Shown: positions 42,646 to 52,255, counted from the first letter of the stretch. The stretch: DNA of 64,000 bases from JANYHF01 sp031393505 (GCA_031393505.1 JANMVX010000242.1:1-64000), one strand, 5' to 3'. Numbers and translations are program-made. Notes: generated by a model from the letters alone, not told the origin.

Positions 42646-44589
42646 ATGGGCGCGCGCTTGAACTTGAGTTGGGTGGTGCTGCTGTTGGCTGGCCTGATGC
42701 TCGTCGCCAATGGTCTAGCCGTCCCCGCGCACGCCGCCAGCATCGAGGACCTGCTAAAGGCCGAGAGCGACAAGGTCGAGGTGCTGATCGCCAAAGAAAA
42801 CTTCAAAGCCGCCATCGAGCCCGCGCGCCGTCTCGTCGCCAAGGCGCGAAAACTGCTCAAGCCCGGCGATCCGCGCCTGACCATCTATGCCGTGCAGCTG
42901 GCCGATCTGCACAGCCGCGCTGGCAACTCCGCCAAGGCCGTGGCGACCGCGCTGGCCGTCGCCAAGTTCACGCCGCGCGTCGAGGGCGACAGCACCGCGC
43001 TGGTCGCCAGCCTGTTTCACCTCGCCAAACTGCTGGCCAAGAACGGCAAGCTCGATGCGGCGGCCCAGGTGCTCAACAACGCCATCGCCATCGCCGAGGG
43101 TGATAAGGGGCCGGACAGCGCTGATGTGATCATGCTGCAAGGCGGTCTTGTCGATGTCTACAAACAGCAAGGGCGGACAACCGAGGCCGAAAGCCTGCAA
43201 CAGCGGCTGGACGCGATGCAGCTGGCGGCCATCCGGGCGGGTGGAGATACGCAGTATCAGATTATCGAAAGAGATCAGAAAGCGGCCGCCCCACCTGCTC
43301 CCGCTACTGAGGCGCCGGCGGACAGTGGCGCCTCGCGCGGGGCGCCGCCTGAGAGCGAAGCGCCCAGCCCGAGCGTCGTCACGCCGGAGCCCGCGCCACC
43401 GCCTGACGAACCGTCAGTCGGCGCCCCAGCACCGCCGCCGCCCGCCAAGACCGAAGCCGCCCCCAAGCCAAAGAAGAAATCCGCAGCGGACAAGGCCGTC
43501 CCATCGCCACCCGCAACCTCGGCTCAGCCCCGCGCCGCCGCCATCGCGCCCGGCGCACAATTCAGCGTCGTCCCCGTCTTTTACGGCACCAACCGCAAGC
43601 CCTCGGAGGGGGCCGCTCGCGTCAGCTATTCCAGCGCCGAGAGCAAGGACCTGAGCCTCGGCGTGGCAATGGTGACCGTGCCGAACACCCATGTCGTCCC
43701 GCAGCTGGAACGCCCCTGGGAGCTGCGCGTGCCCGGCACCGATATCGTGCTCACTTTCGAGACGCAGGATCCATCCAAGCACTTCACCATCAAGTCGATT
43801 GAGACGCTGTCGCAGGACCAGTTCATCGCGCGCGCCAAGGACCGGGTGTCCGCCGCCAAGACCTACAAGGGCCAGGCGCTGGTGTTCGTGCATGGCTTCT
43901 ACAATACCTTTGACGACGCACTCTACCGCACCGCCCAGATCGCCTACGACCTGCAATTCGACGGCGGCGCCTTCATGTATTCCTGGCCGTCCGCCGGTAC
44001 ACTCGACGCCTACCGGACCGACCGCCCGAAAGCCAAGGCGGCCGGCGCCAAACTGCGAGAATTCCTGACGCTGGTGGCCAAGCAGACGGGAGCGACGCGC
44101 GTATCCGTCATCGCGCACTCCATGGGCAATCTGCCGCTGATGGAGGCGCTGGATGAGACCCTGCCGCTTACCGGCCCATCGCCGTCCGCCGCCATCGATG
44201 AGGTGGTGCTGGCGGCCCCCGATATCGGGCGCAAGGAATTCACGGCGCTGGCCGACCACATGAAAAAGGTGCGCGGCGGAATTACACTGTATGCCGCCTC
44301 GAACGACGTGGCCTTGGAAGCCTCGCGCACGTTTTTCAGCGGCGAGGCGCGCGCGGGCGATTCAGGCTACGGCGGCCCACTGCTGCTGCCGCATGTCGAC
44401 ACCATCGATGCGACGCGCGCGAGCACGCAATTTTTCCGGCTGAACCACTACTACGTCGCCGAGTCCTCGCCGATCCTGTGCGATGTCGAGCATCTGTTGC
44501 GCGGCGGCGTGCGTCCGCCGAACGAGCGCTCGAAGATTCTGGCAGTGGTGAAGGCTGATGCGGGCACCTATTATGCGTACCGGCCGTAG
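42646..44589 (+). CDS. Secreted alpha/beta hydrolase (DUF900) with N-terminal TPR-like region
   Basis: A 647-residue exported protein. The signal peptide (cleavage after AHA, about 30) is followed by TPR-like helices (about 40-185, with AKLLAKNGKLDAAAQVLNNA) and a Pro/Ala-rich linker (about 205-300). The hydrolase domain is of DUF900 type: FYGTNRKPS, the VFVHGFYNTF oxyanion strand, and nucleophile Ser492 in IAHSMGN. GGGAGGGC lies upstream of ATG 42646. The substrate is unknown; the domain order suggests a periplasmic esterase or lipase brought to a partner by the TPRs. Confidence 0.83.
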   Translation: MGARLNLSWVVLLLAGLMLVANGLAVPAHAASIEDLLKAESDKVEVLIAKENFKAAIEPARRLVAKARKLLKPGDPRLTIYAVQLADLHSRAGNSAKAVATALAVAKFTPRVEGDSTALVASLFHLAKLLAKNGKLDAAAQVLNNAIAIAEGDKGPDSADVIMLQGGLVDVYKQQGRTTEAESLQQRLDAMQLAAIRAGGDTQYQIIERDQKAAAPPAPATEAPADSGASRGAPPESEAPSPSVVTPEPAPPPDEPSVGAPAPPPPAKTEAAPKPKKKSAADKAVPSPPATSAQPRAAAIAPGAQFSVVPVFYGTNRKPSEGAARVSYSSAESKDLSLGVAMVTVPNTHVVPQLERPWELRVPGTDIVLTFETQDPSKHFTIKSIETLSQDQFIARAKDRVSAAKTYKGQALVFVHGFYNTFDDALYRTAQIAYDLQFDGGAFMYSWPSAGTLDAYRTDRPKAKAAGAKLREFLTLVAKQTGATRVSVIAHSMGNLPLMEALDETLPLTGPSPSAAIDEVVLAAPDIGRKEFTALADHMKKVRGGITLYAASNDVALEASRTFFSGEARAGDSGYGGPLLLPHVDTIDATRASTQFFRLNHYYVAESSPILCDVEHLLRGGVRPPNERSKILAVVKADAGTYYAYRP

Positions 44590-44644
44590 TCGCGGCTGTC
44601 CCGGACCAGCGACCGCTACCTCGAAACTCATCACGTGCCTGCAC

Positions 44645-45346
44645 TCATGCCAAGTTGCGAACGTAGCTCTCGCCAATGATCGCCAGTTCGTCGAACGACT
44701 TCTTGCTCGACGCCAGTCGGTAGCCCTTCTCCATCGCCGCCGAGCGCTGACCGGGCGTACCGTGATGTTCAGGATTGGTATAAGCGTATCCGCCGTGTTC
44801 GTGCAGCGCTTTGGACAGCTGCCACACCCGATCCGCCGTGAACTCGGCGCGCTTGCCCATGTAGATGCCGGACAGGAAATCGGCGTGCAATTCGATCAGA
44901 AGCAACTCCTTTAGGCGTTGATGGAAGTCGGTGGAGAATTGGTAGATGTGCCCGCATTCGTGCGCGCACATGCCAGCGACGGCAGCGCCGCCCTCCGGTT
45001 GCTGCATGAGCATCTTGACCAGATTGACGCCAATCAGGACGGTGCCATTGGTGCCGCTGACATAGGTTTTGGTGGTGGCGTAAGCATTCGGCTGCTTGTC
45101 GACCAGATACTGGAAGCCGGGATTAATCTTTGGAATGACCGTTAAGATCCGCTGCAATTCGATGATTAGGGCTTCATCGAGCGCAGCGTCCCCGGAACTG
45201 GACTTGAGCTCATCGGGTTCCTGGTCGGCCTGGCTGAAGCTGCAGCCCCGCAAGATGGCGGCGGCGCTGGCTCCAGGAACGCCCGCCATCACAAGACTGG
45301 CGGCGGCGCCGCCAATGAAGAGTCGCCTCGAGCAGGTTTGGCACAT
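44645..45346 (-). CDS. Exported HExxH metallopeptidase-like protein
   Basis: A 233-residue protein with a Tat-like start (CSRRLFIGGAAASLVMAG, twin Arg at 7-8). The zinc motif is HECGH (129-133) and a third-ligand region ELHADFLSG is at 152-160, an arrangement like M48 or M78 peptidases. A Cys at 35 after ILRG could be a lipidation or disulfide site. It is convergent with the DUF900 hydrolase, 55 bases away. A peptidase activity is likely but the target is unknown. Confidence 0.75.
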   Translation of the reverse strand: MCQTCSRRLFIGGAAASLVMAGVPGASAAAILRGCSFSQADQEPDELKSSSGDAALDEALIIELQRILTVIPKINPGFQYLVDKQPNAYATTKTYVSGTNGTVLIGVNLVKMLMQQPEGGAAVAGMCAHECGHIYQFSTDFHQRLKELLLIELHADFLSGIYMGKRAEFTADRVWQLSKALHEHGGYAYTNPEHHGTPGQRSAAMEKGYRLASSKKSFDELAIIGESYVRNLA

Positions 45347-45398
45347 GGTGTTCCGCCCTTCAGTTCAACATTGGCTCGACGCCAGCTTGAATCGGCCG

Positions 45399-46256
45399 TT
45401 ACTTCGAAAACGCCTTCGGGCAATCGCCCAGGCCGTTCAGGCACGCGCGCAGGGTGGTCTTGATCGTGGCCTCAGTGGCAGCCGTCGCGTCGGCAGCTGT
45501 GTCTTTTTTCTGCTCGCTGCTCGGCGCGACCTCAGATGGCTTGGAGTCAGGGGCAGGCGCCGCGTCGAACGGGTGGAAGCTCACGGACATTGCGATCACA
45601 ATCTTCTTCATGCGCGCACTGACCGATCTGTCGTAAGTGATGCCGAACCCTCTGATCTCCTCGGCGCCCGCGACAAACCTGGTATAGAATTCAGTCGCGT
45701 TGGCATCGGTTCCGGATAAGACCAGCTCCCGGCCATCAGCGTCGGCATAACTATAGCTAATGACACGACCTGACTTACTCGAAAGAACCTTGGACAGGTC
45801 ATTCAAGTTCGTGTCTTGCGCCAGACTGACGGTATTGATCGACACGCTGCCGCTCGGCGTTGCCCACCGCGATCCCCAATCTGTTGTGCCCGCTGCGCGC
45901 GTCAGCGTCGTCGGTATGCCGATCGATATGCCTGTCCGCTTGTCGAACATTAACTCGAAACCGGCTGACGATATGGCTTTGGTGCCTTCGTCGACGAGCA
46001 GGGTGATCTGTTGCTCGGTCAGTTCGCCTGTTTCGGGAAAGCCGTGGTTGGCCTGGAAAGACTTGATGGCCTTCAATGTAATCGGGCCGACGACGCCGTC
46101 GGCAGGGCCGTCGTAGTCGTCGGTCCAGATCATCAGGATCTGCGCGCCGAGGACATTGCGCCTCGTTTCATCATCATCAGCCGCCGCCGGCACGCTCGGC
46201 ACGAGCAGAGCCACCAATACGACGACGAAAGACAGTAAGCCGGCCGGTTTCCACAT
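45399..46256 (-). CDS. Periplasmic protein with peptidoglycan-binding-like domain
   Basis: A 285-residue protein with a signal peptide (hydrophobic 5-21, cleavage near AAA at 24-26). A PG_binding_1-like helical repeat follows (GPADGVVGPITLKAIKSFQA to GELTEQQITLL, about 49-85). The middle (SGFELMFDKRTGISIGIPTT onward) resembles a small beta domain common in rhizobial exported proteins. The C-terminus is a Ser/Ala/Thr linker and a final Cys-containing helix. ATG 46256 has GGAG eight bases upstream. It probably contacts murein; it has no catalytic motif. Confidence 0.65.
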   Translation of the reverse strand: MWKPAGLLSFVVVLVALLVPSVPAAADDDETRRNVLGAQILMIWTDDYDGPADGVVGPITLKAIKSFQANHGFPETGELTEQQITLLVDEGTKAISSAGFELMFDKRTGISIGIPTTLTRAAGTTDWGSRWATPSGSVSINTVSLAQDTNLNDLSKVLSSKSGRVISYSYADADGRELVLSGTDANATEFYTRFVAGAEEIRGFGITYDRSVSARMKKIVIAMSVSFHPFDAAPAPDSKPSEVAPSSEQKKDTAADATAATEATIKTTLRACLNGLGDCPKAFSK

Positions 46257-46274
46257 CGCGCTCGCTCCAACCAA

Positions 46275-46769
46275 TCAATTCTGAAGGCTATTTCCGGGCT
46301 TCAAGCCGACGAGGTCGCAGGCCAACTCCTTGCCTTGGCAAGAGGCGGCCGCGCGTTGCTCGGACGGCGGCGTTTGATCCGACGACGAAGCGCTGTCAGG
46401 CACGAGGTCTTCCTTGCCCTGTCCTTTAGCCCAGGTCCCATGGAGCACACCGTCCGCACTGCCCAGACGGTAGATCACCGGGTCGGGCGCCCCCCATTGC
46501 ACGACCACCGCATCGTCAGTGATTGATCCGTGCCCTTCAATCGTCTGCCCGCCCGCCAGTGCCCACGTCATATCAACAACGTTGCCGTTCACTCGAATGG
46601 AGGCCCGACCGGTGTAGTGGACCCCTTTTTGGTTGACTCCGTCGACGGCGTAGTCGTTTGCCAGCGAGGCCGCCGTGATGCGCACGGGCGTGGAATTGTC
46701 GGCCAAACCGACAGCAGGCAGCACCATAAGGGCGCCGGCAAAGCAAAGTGAGGCCACTATCGCGCGCAT
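46275..46769 (-). CDS. Exported hypothetical protein
   Basis: A 164-residue protein with a signal peptide (cleavage near GLA at 23). A beta-rich middle has YTGRASIRVNGNVVDMTWAL and VVVQWGAPDPVIYRLGSADG, resembling the small calycin-like or avidin-like barrels that score base versus altered binding. The Ser/Gln-rich C-terminus has a Cys pair. Its stop is 18 bases before the start of the next exported gene, so the two form a unit. No function is assigned. The 199 bases upstream (46770-46968) hold an AT-rich promoter-like area and no gene. Confidence 0.55.
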   Translation of the reverse strand: MRAIVASLCFAGALMVLPAVGLADNSTPVRITAASLANDYAVDGVNQKGVHYTGRASIRVNGNVVDMTWALAGGQTIEGHGSITDDAVVVQWGAPDPVIYRLGSADGVLHGTWAKGQGKEDLVPDSASSSDQTPPSEQRAAASCQGKELACDLVGLKPGNSLQN

Positions 46770-46968
46770 TGTAAAAGCCCTGTCGATTGCCTGATACAAT
46801 TACACTAACAGGTTAAGCCGCTCGGTCCAAGATCACTCTAAGTTTAGAGTTTCTTTTGAGTCGGCGAAAGGGTCCGTCTGCTCTGCCACTCATGTGACGC
46901 TATCTGTCATTCACGGCGATTGACCCAGATCGCGATCACAGGCGCGGCGGACATCCTCCTTTGGCGTC

Positions 46969-47904
46969 CTAACCTTCCAGAAATGCCATCAACAGCTTAT
47001 AAGCAATCGCGTGCTTGCCCGGCGCTACGATCCCTTCGGGATGCTGTTTGTTCATAATCAGCCGCAACTCCACCCGGTCCACCCAGCGCGCCTCTTCGAT
47101 CTCGGCGGGATCGAGTTTCAAATCCGTTGCCGTGGCTTCGGCGCGGCAGCCAATCATCAACGAGTGCGGGAACGGCCAGGGCTGACTTTCCTGGTAGCGA
47201 ACCGCGCTCACCTCCAGCCCGACCTCCTCTTTCACCTCGCGCCGCACCGCATGCTCAATATCCTCGCCGGGCTCGAGGAACCCAGCGAGCGTCGAAAACA
47301 GCCGCACATCATAGTCCTTGAAACGCGGTTCGTGGCTGATCAGGCATTTGTCGCCATGGGTCACCAGCATGATGACGACGGGATCGGTGCGCGGAAAATG
47401 CTCCTTGCCACAGCCGAAGCATTTCTTGCGCCAGCCGCCGTCTTTCATGTCAGTGGACGCGCCGCAATGGCCGCAATGCCGGCAGTTGGCGTGCCACTCG
47501 GCGAGCGCGCGGGCGGCGCCGGCGATGGAGAGTTCTTCGGGCGTGAGCTGTCCTTGCAGCGCGAGCGTCCGCAGGTCGACATAGGGGCGCACGACGAAGG
47601 GGCCGCCTGGCATGGCGATGGCGCGGTGTTCGGCGATCGCCATGGCGAAATGCGGCGCGCCTGCCGGGTCGGCCCCCAGGAAGCTGCGAGGCCACGGGGT
47701 GAGACCAAAGGCGTCAAGTTCGGTATTTGCAAACCAGCGCAGGCTTGATTCGGTTTGGGTCTCGTTGCTCACGACCGCCGGTTTCAGGTCGACCAGGATC
47801 AACGTGCGCGCCGCGGCCGACGCCTGTTGGCCAGCCAGCCAGTCAGCATCCGCACGTTTATGACTGACACGATCAAGGGTGGCGATGGAGCGGAGCGTGG
47901 GCAT
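46969..47904 (-). CDS. nudC: NAD(H) pyrophosphatase / RNA decapping hydrolase NudC
   Basis: A 311-residue Nudix enzyme hydrolysing NADH to NMNH and AMP; in E. coli the homologue also removes NAD caps from RNA. The zinc ribbon has Cys141, Cys144, Cys162 and Cys165. The Nudix box runs from Gly208 (GFLEPGEDIEHAV) to REVKEEVGL (222-230). The NudC-specific SQPWPFP motif is at 240-246. All catalytic Glu are present. It runs opposite to the two-gene membrane pair that follows. Confidence 0.95.
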   Translation of the reverse strand: MPTLRSIATLDRVSHKRADADWLAGQQASAAARTLILVDLKPAVVSNETQTESSLRWFANTELDAFGLTPWPRSFLGADPAGAPHFAMAIAEHRAIAMPGGPFVVRPYVDLRTLALQGQLTPEELSIAGAARALAEWHANCRHCGHCGASTDMKDGGWRKKCFGCGKEHFPRTDPVVIMLVTHGDKCLISHEPRFKDYDVRLFSTLAGFLEPGEDIEHAVRREVKEEVGLEVSAVRYQESQPWPFPHSLMIGCRAEATATDLKLDPAEIEEARWVDRVELRLIMNKQHPEGIVAPGKHAIAYKLLMAFLEG

Positions 47905-48039
47905 GGCGGGGTGACCTCTGGAGCCTTTGTGGTCAGCCTAGCGCGAAAGAGCGACGGTTGCGACTGCCGGTTCGCCATGGAAGTGCTATGATTGCAGACT
48001 TCACTGCAACGGCCCACCCGCCGCTTAAGAGCGCCCACC

Positions 48040-48672
48040 ATGACCTCCGACGTCACCGACTTTGTCCGCCGCGCCCTGGAAGCCAAGATCGGCCGCGATG
48101 AGATCGCCAAGGCGCTGACATCAGCCAAATGGCCTGAGCATGAAATCAAGTCGGCGTTGTCGGCCTTCGCCGATGTGCCGTTCCCGATCGCCGTGCCGCG
48201 GCCGCGACCCTATCTATCCGCGCGCGATGTGTTCACATACCTGGTGCTGTTCTGCGCGCTCTACGCCAGCGTGTTCTACATCGTCCAGATGCTGTTCGCC
48301 TTTATCGACAAGGCCGTCCCGGATGCGGTCACCAACGCCTACGGTTATGCCTATCAGGACAGCACCATCCGCTGGGACATCGCGGGGCTGATCGTCTCGG
48401 TGCCGCTGTTTTTGTTCATGTTCCGGCTGGTTTCGCGGCGTATTGCGCGCGATCCCATGGCCCGCGAGTCGCGGCCGCGCAAATGGCTGACCTACATTAC
48501 TTTGGCTATGGCGGTTTCAGCGATGGCGGGTGACCTCGCCAACATCGTCTATAGCGCGCTGAGCGGCGACCTGACGCTCCCCGTCATCCTGAAGTCCTTG
48601 GTGGTCGCCGCGATTTCCGGCGGAACGTTCCTTTATTTCTACAACGACGTGCGCCAGGGGGAAGACGCATGA
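48040..48672 (+). CDS. DUF5671-like membrane protein
   Basis: A 210-residue protein. An N-terminal soluble helical part (about 1-45, VRRALEAKIGRDEIAKALTS) precedes four membrane segments: about 62-84 (FTYLVLFCALYASVFYIVQ), 112-132, 150-172 and 180-200. This layout is that of the DUF5671 family, small four-helix membrane proteins of unknown role. The stop overlaps the next start (ATGA), so it is co-translated with the gene at 48669. Confidence 0.7.
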   Translation: MTSDVTDFVRRALEAKIGRDEIAKALTSAKWPEHEIKSALSAFADVPFPIAVPRPRPYLSARDVFTYLVLFCALYASVFYIVQMLFAFIDKAVPDAVTNAYGYAYQDSTIRWDIAGLIVSVPLFLFMFRLVSRRIARDPMARESRPRKWLTYITLAMAVSAMAGDLANIVYSALSGDLTLPVILKSLVVAAISGGTFLYFYNDVRQGEDA

Positions 48673-49205
48673 AACCGGCCAACGACAATGCCAAAAAGAC
48701 TGGGATGAGCCTGCCCGGCATGGCGCGCGGCGATAGGCTGTTCGCCGGCGTCGCCACGGCCGTCGCCTTGACAGCGATCCTTGCCGGCCTGCTCGTCACC
48801 GATCCGCCTTGGATCGTGCGCAAACAGCGTCTGGACGAGCAGCGCGCCAGCAGTCTGAACATGATTTCGGATCTGGTCGGCCGATTCAACCTGGACAACG
48901 GCAAACTGCCGCAAAGCCTGGACGAATTGTTGAAATCGACAACCTACCGGCCCTATCTGGACACTGTCGATCCGACCACCAAGGCTGCGTACGAATTCAT
49001 TCCCGGAACAGCGCGCAGTTTCCAGCTCTGCGCTGTGTTCGAACTCGACTCAACGGCCATCGCCCGCCCGACCGGCAACCTGTGGTCGCACAAGGCGGGG
49101 CGGCAGTGCTTTGACCTTACTGCCCCAGCCAAGACCGCTGAACTTCAGCCAGGTCGGTTGGCGATTAACGGCAAGACCACGACACTGCCCCCGCGCGACT
49201 GGTAG
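48669..49205 (+). CDS. Single-pass membrane protein, hypothetical
   Basis: A 178-residue protein with a short cytoplasmic start, one membrane segment (about 24-45, LFAGVATAVALTAILAGLLV) and a periplasmic part containing SSLNMISDLVGRFNLDNGKL then PQSLDELL. That stretch resembles the N-terminal helix-to-head junction of type II secretion pseudopilins, without a prepilin peptidase site. Two Cys (about 119 and 149) may be paired. It overlaps the DUF5671-like gene by four bases. The two probably form a membrane complex; its role is unknown. Confidence 0.65.
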   Translation: MKPANDNAKKTGMSLPGMARGDRLFAGVATAVALTAILAGLLVTDPPWIVRKQRLDEQRASSLNMISDLVGRFNLDNGKLPQSLDELLKSTTYRPYLDTVDPTTKAAYEFIPGTARSFQLCAVFELDSTAIARPTGNLWSHKAGRQCFDLTAPAKTAELQPGRLAINGKTTTLPPRDW

Positions 49206-49312
49206 CCCCAGTCCCGCCCCGGCACTCCCCTTTACCCGCCATTAACCGGCGCAGCTCAATTCTAATCCCTGGCTGCCCGTGCCGAAAGGCGTGTCCTCAG
49301 GGATTTTCCGTT

Positions 49313-50347
49313 ATGCCGAACACCGCGCTCGCCGATATGCCGGCCCAGGTCGCCCTGGCGCTGTCGTTCGCCAGCAGCCATACGGGCGCCGATTACGACT
49401 ACCTGGTCAAGACCGCCCGCAGCGAATCGAGTTTTCAGGCCGAGGCCAAGGCGCCGACGTCGTCCGCACAAGGCCTGTTCCAGTTCATCGAGGAAACCTG
49501 GATCCGGAGCATCAAGGATGAGGGCGAACAGTATGGGCTGGCAAAATACGCGGCGATGATCACCAAGACTCAGGCCGGGCGCTACATCGTCGACAATCCC
49601 ACTGATCGTGCTGCGATCCTGGCCTTGCGAAAGAACCCGAAGATCTCGGCCATGATGGCGGGCGCCTACGCCAAACGGAACGCCGAATTCGTCGCCGGGG
49701 AAATCGGGCGCCAACCGACCTCGGACGAGTTGTACATCGCTCACTTCCTTGGGCCGGCCGACGCCGCCAAGCTGATCGCCTACTGTGATCGCCAGCCCGA
49801 CTTCAGCGCGCCCGACATGTTCCCCGCCGCCGCCAAGGCCAACCGCACCATTTTTTTCAACGACGCCGGCGCGCGCAGCATTGGCGAGGTCTACAATCTG
49901 CTGGTCGCGCGCCAGCAATCGCCCGCAACCGCGCCCGTCGATGACGGCGCCTTCTTCAGCGGCAAGGTCGATTTCGGCAGCTGGTCGCCAACCATCGAGA
50001 TGGACATGCCGGCGGTCGCCAAAGCCAAGCCGCAGCTGGCCTCGGCGGATGGGATTTCGCTGTTCGACTACCTCGCTGGCAAGGGTAAGACGCCGGCAAC
50101 GGCTCTGCCTGTCGCCGCGCCAGCCCAGGCCGCTGCGGAGCCCACCTGGGCCACGGCGACCAATGAGCCTGCAAAGGCTCCTGCCCCCTACATCACAGTG
50201 GCCGACGACTACTCGCTCGGGCAGGACGATGCGACCGCCTCGATCGATCCCGCGCCAGCGATCGCCCCCGTGAAGCCAACTGTGCGCGCGCTGATGGCCG
50301 AAGCCGAAGCCCCGCGCTTAAAAATCATCCACGTGCCGGCGAAGTAG
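49313..50347 (+). CDS. Lytic transglycosylase-like protein
   Basis: A 344-residue protein whose first 190 residues are an SLT-like lysozyme fold. The catalytic Glu38 sits in ARSESSFQ, followed by SSAQGLFQFIEETW, and IAHFLGPADAAKLI is present. The remaining part is Pro/Ala-rich and probably unstructured. The annotated start gives no signal peptide, so export may need another route or an upstream start. Homologues in Rhizobiales are flagellum- or secretion-linked murein hydrolases. The region 49206-49312 shows no signal. Confidence 0.8.
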   Translation: MPNTALADMPAQVALALSFASSHTGADYDYLVKTARSESSFQAEAKAPTSSAQGLFQFIEETWIRSIKDEGEQYGLAKYAAMITKTQAGRYIVDNPTDRAAILALRKNPKISAMMAGAYAKRNAEFVAGEIGRQPTSDELYIAHFLGPADAAKLIAYCDRQPDFSAPDMFPAAAKANRTIFFNDAGARSIGEVYNLLVARQQSPATAPVDDGAFFSGKVDFGSWSPTIEMDMPAVAKAKPQLASADGISLFDYLAGKGKTPATALPVAAPAQAAAEPTWATATNEPAKAPAPYITVADDYSLGQDDATASIDPAPAIAPVKPTVRALMAEAEAPRLKIIHVPAK

Positions 50348-50360
50348 GGGGGCTTGCTCA

Positions 50361-50565
50361 CTCCTCTCCCCCTTTTTCAGAGGGAGAGGAGACCGCGTCT
50401 CGCAGCCGACCTTTGGGAGGCAAGAGCCACGCGGTCGGTGAGGGGCAACTGCTTGCTCCGTACCCGGCGCGACCAGGACAAGAGCAAGCGGCTGCCCCTG
50501 TCGCTGATTCCGTCGCGCTGACGCGCTCCGGGCGACATCCTCTCCCCCTAAGTAGAGGGAGAGGA
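50361..50565. repeat. Long palindromic repeat, GAGACCGCGTC family, copy 3
   Basis: The hairpin CTCCTCTCCCC...GGGAGAGGAG, then ACCGCGTCTCGC, GACCTTTGGGAG, CAAGAGCCACGCGGTCGG and TGAGGGGCA are in the same order and direction as 24699-24910. It closes with the hairpin CCTCTCCCCCTA...TAGAGGGAGAGG. It fills the space between two convergent genes. Confidence 0.7.
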
Positions 50566-50576
50566 AAAAAAGACCA

Positions 50577-51362
50577 TCAGTACCGGAACTGCTCCGTAAG
50601 AATCCGCTCGCCCAGCGAATGGCCCTGGTCGAACATCATCGGCATGGAGCGCGCCAAATCTTCGGCGATGGTCACCTCCACCACCGAGCGGAACTCGATG
50701 TTGTCGGCCGCCGAGCCGACGGGGCGTTTTGCTGCCTCCAGCACTTCGATGCGGATGCGCGCGCGATCCGGCAGCAGCGCGCCACGCCAGCGCCGGGGGC
50801 GGAACGGGCAGATCGGCGTCAAGGCCAGGAGCTGGGAATTGATCGGCAGGATCGGTCCGTAGGCCGACAGATTGTAGGCGGTCGATCCCGCCGGCGTCGC
50901 CACCAGCACGCCGTCGCAGATCAGCTCCTCCATGCGCACGGTGCCGTCGATGGAGAGCCGCAACTTGGCCGCCTGATAGCTCTCGCGAAACAGCGACACC
51001 TCGTTAATCGCCATGGCCTCATGCTCGATGCCATCGGCGTCACGCACGCGCATGGCGAGCGGATGAATGGCCGTCACCTCGGCGGAGGCCAGCCGCTCCA
51101 GCAGCTCGTCTTCGCGGTAGTCATTCATCAGGAACCCGACCGAGCCGCGGTTCATGCCGTAGATTGGCACGCCCGAATCGATGAACTGACGCAGCGTCTG
51201 CAGCATCAGCCCGTCGCCGCCGAGTGCGACAATGACATCGGCGTCCTGCGGCCGGGCGTCCCCATAGCGTTCGATCAGCCGCTTGCGCGCCTCCATCGCC
51301 TCGGGCACCAGGGAGGCGAGAAAGGCGATCGACTTGAGCTTGTGACGGCGTTTGGCGGCCAT
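50577..51362 (-). CDS. nadK: NAD kinase
   Basis: A 261-residue enzyme phosphorylating NAD to NADP. The GGDG loop is at 48-51, the second conserved block INEVSLFR is at about 117-124, and the glycine-rich ATPAGSTAYNLSAYGPILP is intact. Alphaproteobacterial NadK lacks the N-terminal extension, as here. The 3' side abuts a palindromic repeat. Confidence 0.95.
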   Translation of the reverse strand: MAAKRRHKLKSIAFLASLVPEAMEARKRLIERYGDARPQDADVIVALGGDGLMLQTLRQFIDSGVPIYGMNRGSVGFLMNDYREDELLERLASAEVTAIHPLAMRVRDADGIEHEAMAINEVSLFRESYQAAKLRLSIDGTVRMEELICDGVLVATPAGSTAYNLSAYGPILPINSQLLALTPICPFRPRRWRGALLPDRARIRIEVLEAAKRPVGSAADNIEFRSVVEVTIAEDLARSMPMMFDQGHSLGERILTEQFRY

Positions 51363-51520
51363 GACGTCAAGGTTCCGAATGCAACGGCCAAAGTGGTGTC
51401 ACATGCCGAAGTTTTGCGCCTGATTCAAGAAGGGATGGTTAAGGCCGATGCTCCGTCCCCTCCCCTTTTCGCGACACGAGAGGAGAGCGCCGCGCCCGGT
51501 TCATGCGTAAGCAGATTATA

Positions 51521-52003
51521 TCACGCCTTAGCCTTCGCCTTTTTTGGTGCGGCTTTCTTTATCGCCGTCGCCTTCGGCTTGGCCGCAGCCGCCGGCGCCT
51601 CCATGGCGGCCGGAGTGCCGATGCCGAACACGCCGCCGTTCGCGTCCTTGACGATGGCGATGCGCCCGGTGCCCGGCACTTCGAACGGCGGGCGCACGAT
51701 GGCACCGCCGGCCACCGTCACGGCCTTCACCGACTTGTCGATGTTATCGACGGCGAAATAGGTGAACCAGTGATCGGGCACGCCCTTGAACATGTCGCCG
51801 TCCATGGTGAAGACGCCGAGCGCCGGCATGCCGCCCTTGAAGAACATGGTGTAGCTGGGTTCGCCCGCTTTGGGCGGCCGGGACATATCCGTCATCGCGG
51901 TGGTGCGCGCTTCCAGGCCGAGGATCTTGCTGTAGAATTTGACCGCCTTCTCGGGGTTGTGCGTGTTCAGCTCGGTCCACCAGACATCGCCGTGGTCTGC
52001 CAT
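51521..52003 (-). CDS. VOC family (glyoxalase-like) protein with basic tail
   Basis: A 160-residue protein. The first 130 residues are a vicinal-oxygen-chelate domain: WWTELNTHNPEKAVKFYSK, MFFKGGMPALGVF, and the beta strand RIAIVKDANGGVFGIGTP. The tail is Ala/Lys/Pro-rich (AAKPKATAIKKAAPKKAKAK), like histone-H1-type extensions and unusual for VOC enzymes; it may contact nucleic acid or simply be disordered. ATG 52003 has AGGAGA upstream. Confidence 0.78.
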   Translation of the reverse strand: MADHGDVWWTELNTHNPEKAVKFYSKILGLEARTTAMTDMSRPPKAGEPSYTMFFKGGMPALGVFTMDGDMFKGVPDHWFTYFAVDNIDKSVKAVTVAGGAIVRPPFEVPGTGRIAIVKDANGGVFGIGTPAAMEAPAAAAKPKATAIKKAAPKKAKAKA

Positions 52004-52024
52004 GATGTGCGTCTCCTTTTGGTA

Positions 52025-52106
52025 GGGGACATGATCTTCATGTTCGCCCTGCTCAGTCATAAGCATTCAGAAGAATACTAAAGGCGAACATGAAGTTCGT
52101 GTCCCC
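52025..52106. repeat. Palindromic repeat with GGGGACA termini
   Basis: The ends GGGGACATGATCTTCATGTT (from 52025) and AACATGAAGTTCGTGTCCCC (to 52106) are near-complementary, with GCC/GGC inside and a 34-base loop. The GGGGACA tip is shared with the element at 21299-21389 although the arms differ. It lies just upstream of the VOC gene's ribosome site. Confidence 0.6.
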
Positions 52107-52142
52107 GCTCTGCCACGCAGCGTCCGGCAGGGCGGGGACAGG

Positions 52143-52238
52143 GATGAGGGGGCGATGATCCTGCTCCGCCGCCAGCGTGGATCGCCGACCCCTCATCCGG
52201 CCAAAGGCCACCTTCTCCCCATCAGAATGGGGAGAAGG
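52143..52238. repeat. Double hairpin repeat before the EF-G-like gene stop
   Basis: The first hairpin has arms GATGAGGGG...GATGATCC (52144-52161) against GGATCGCC...CCCCTCATC (52179-52198). The second is CCTTCTCCCC (52211-52220) with its exact complement (52229-52238). The second hairpin matches the left boundary of the repeat at 18669. It may end the transcript of the EF-G-like gene. Confidence 0.55.
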
Positions 52239-52255
52239 AAAGAGTATGTCCCCCG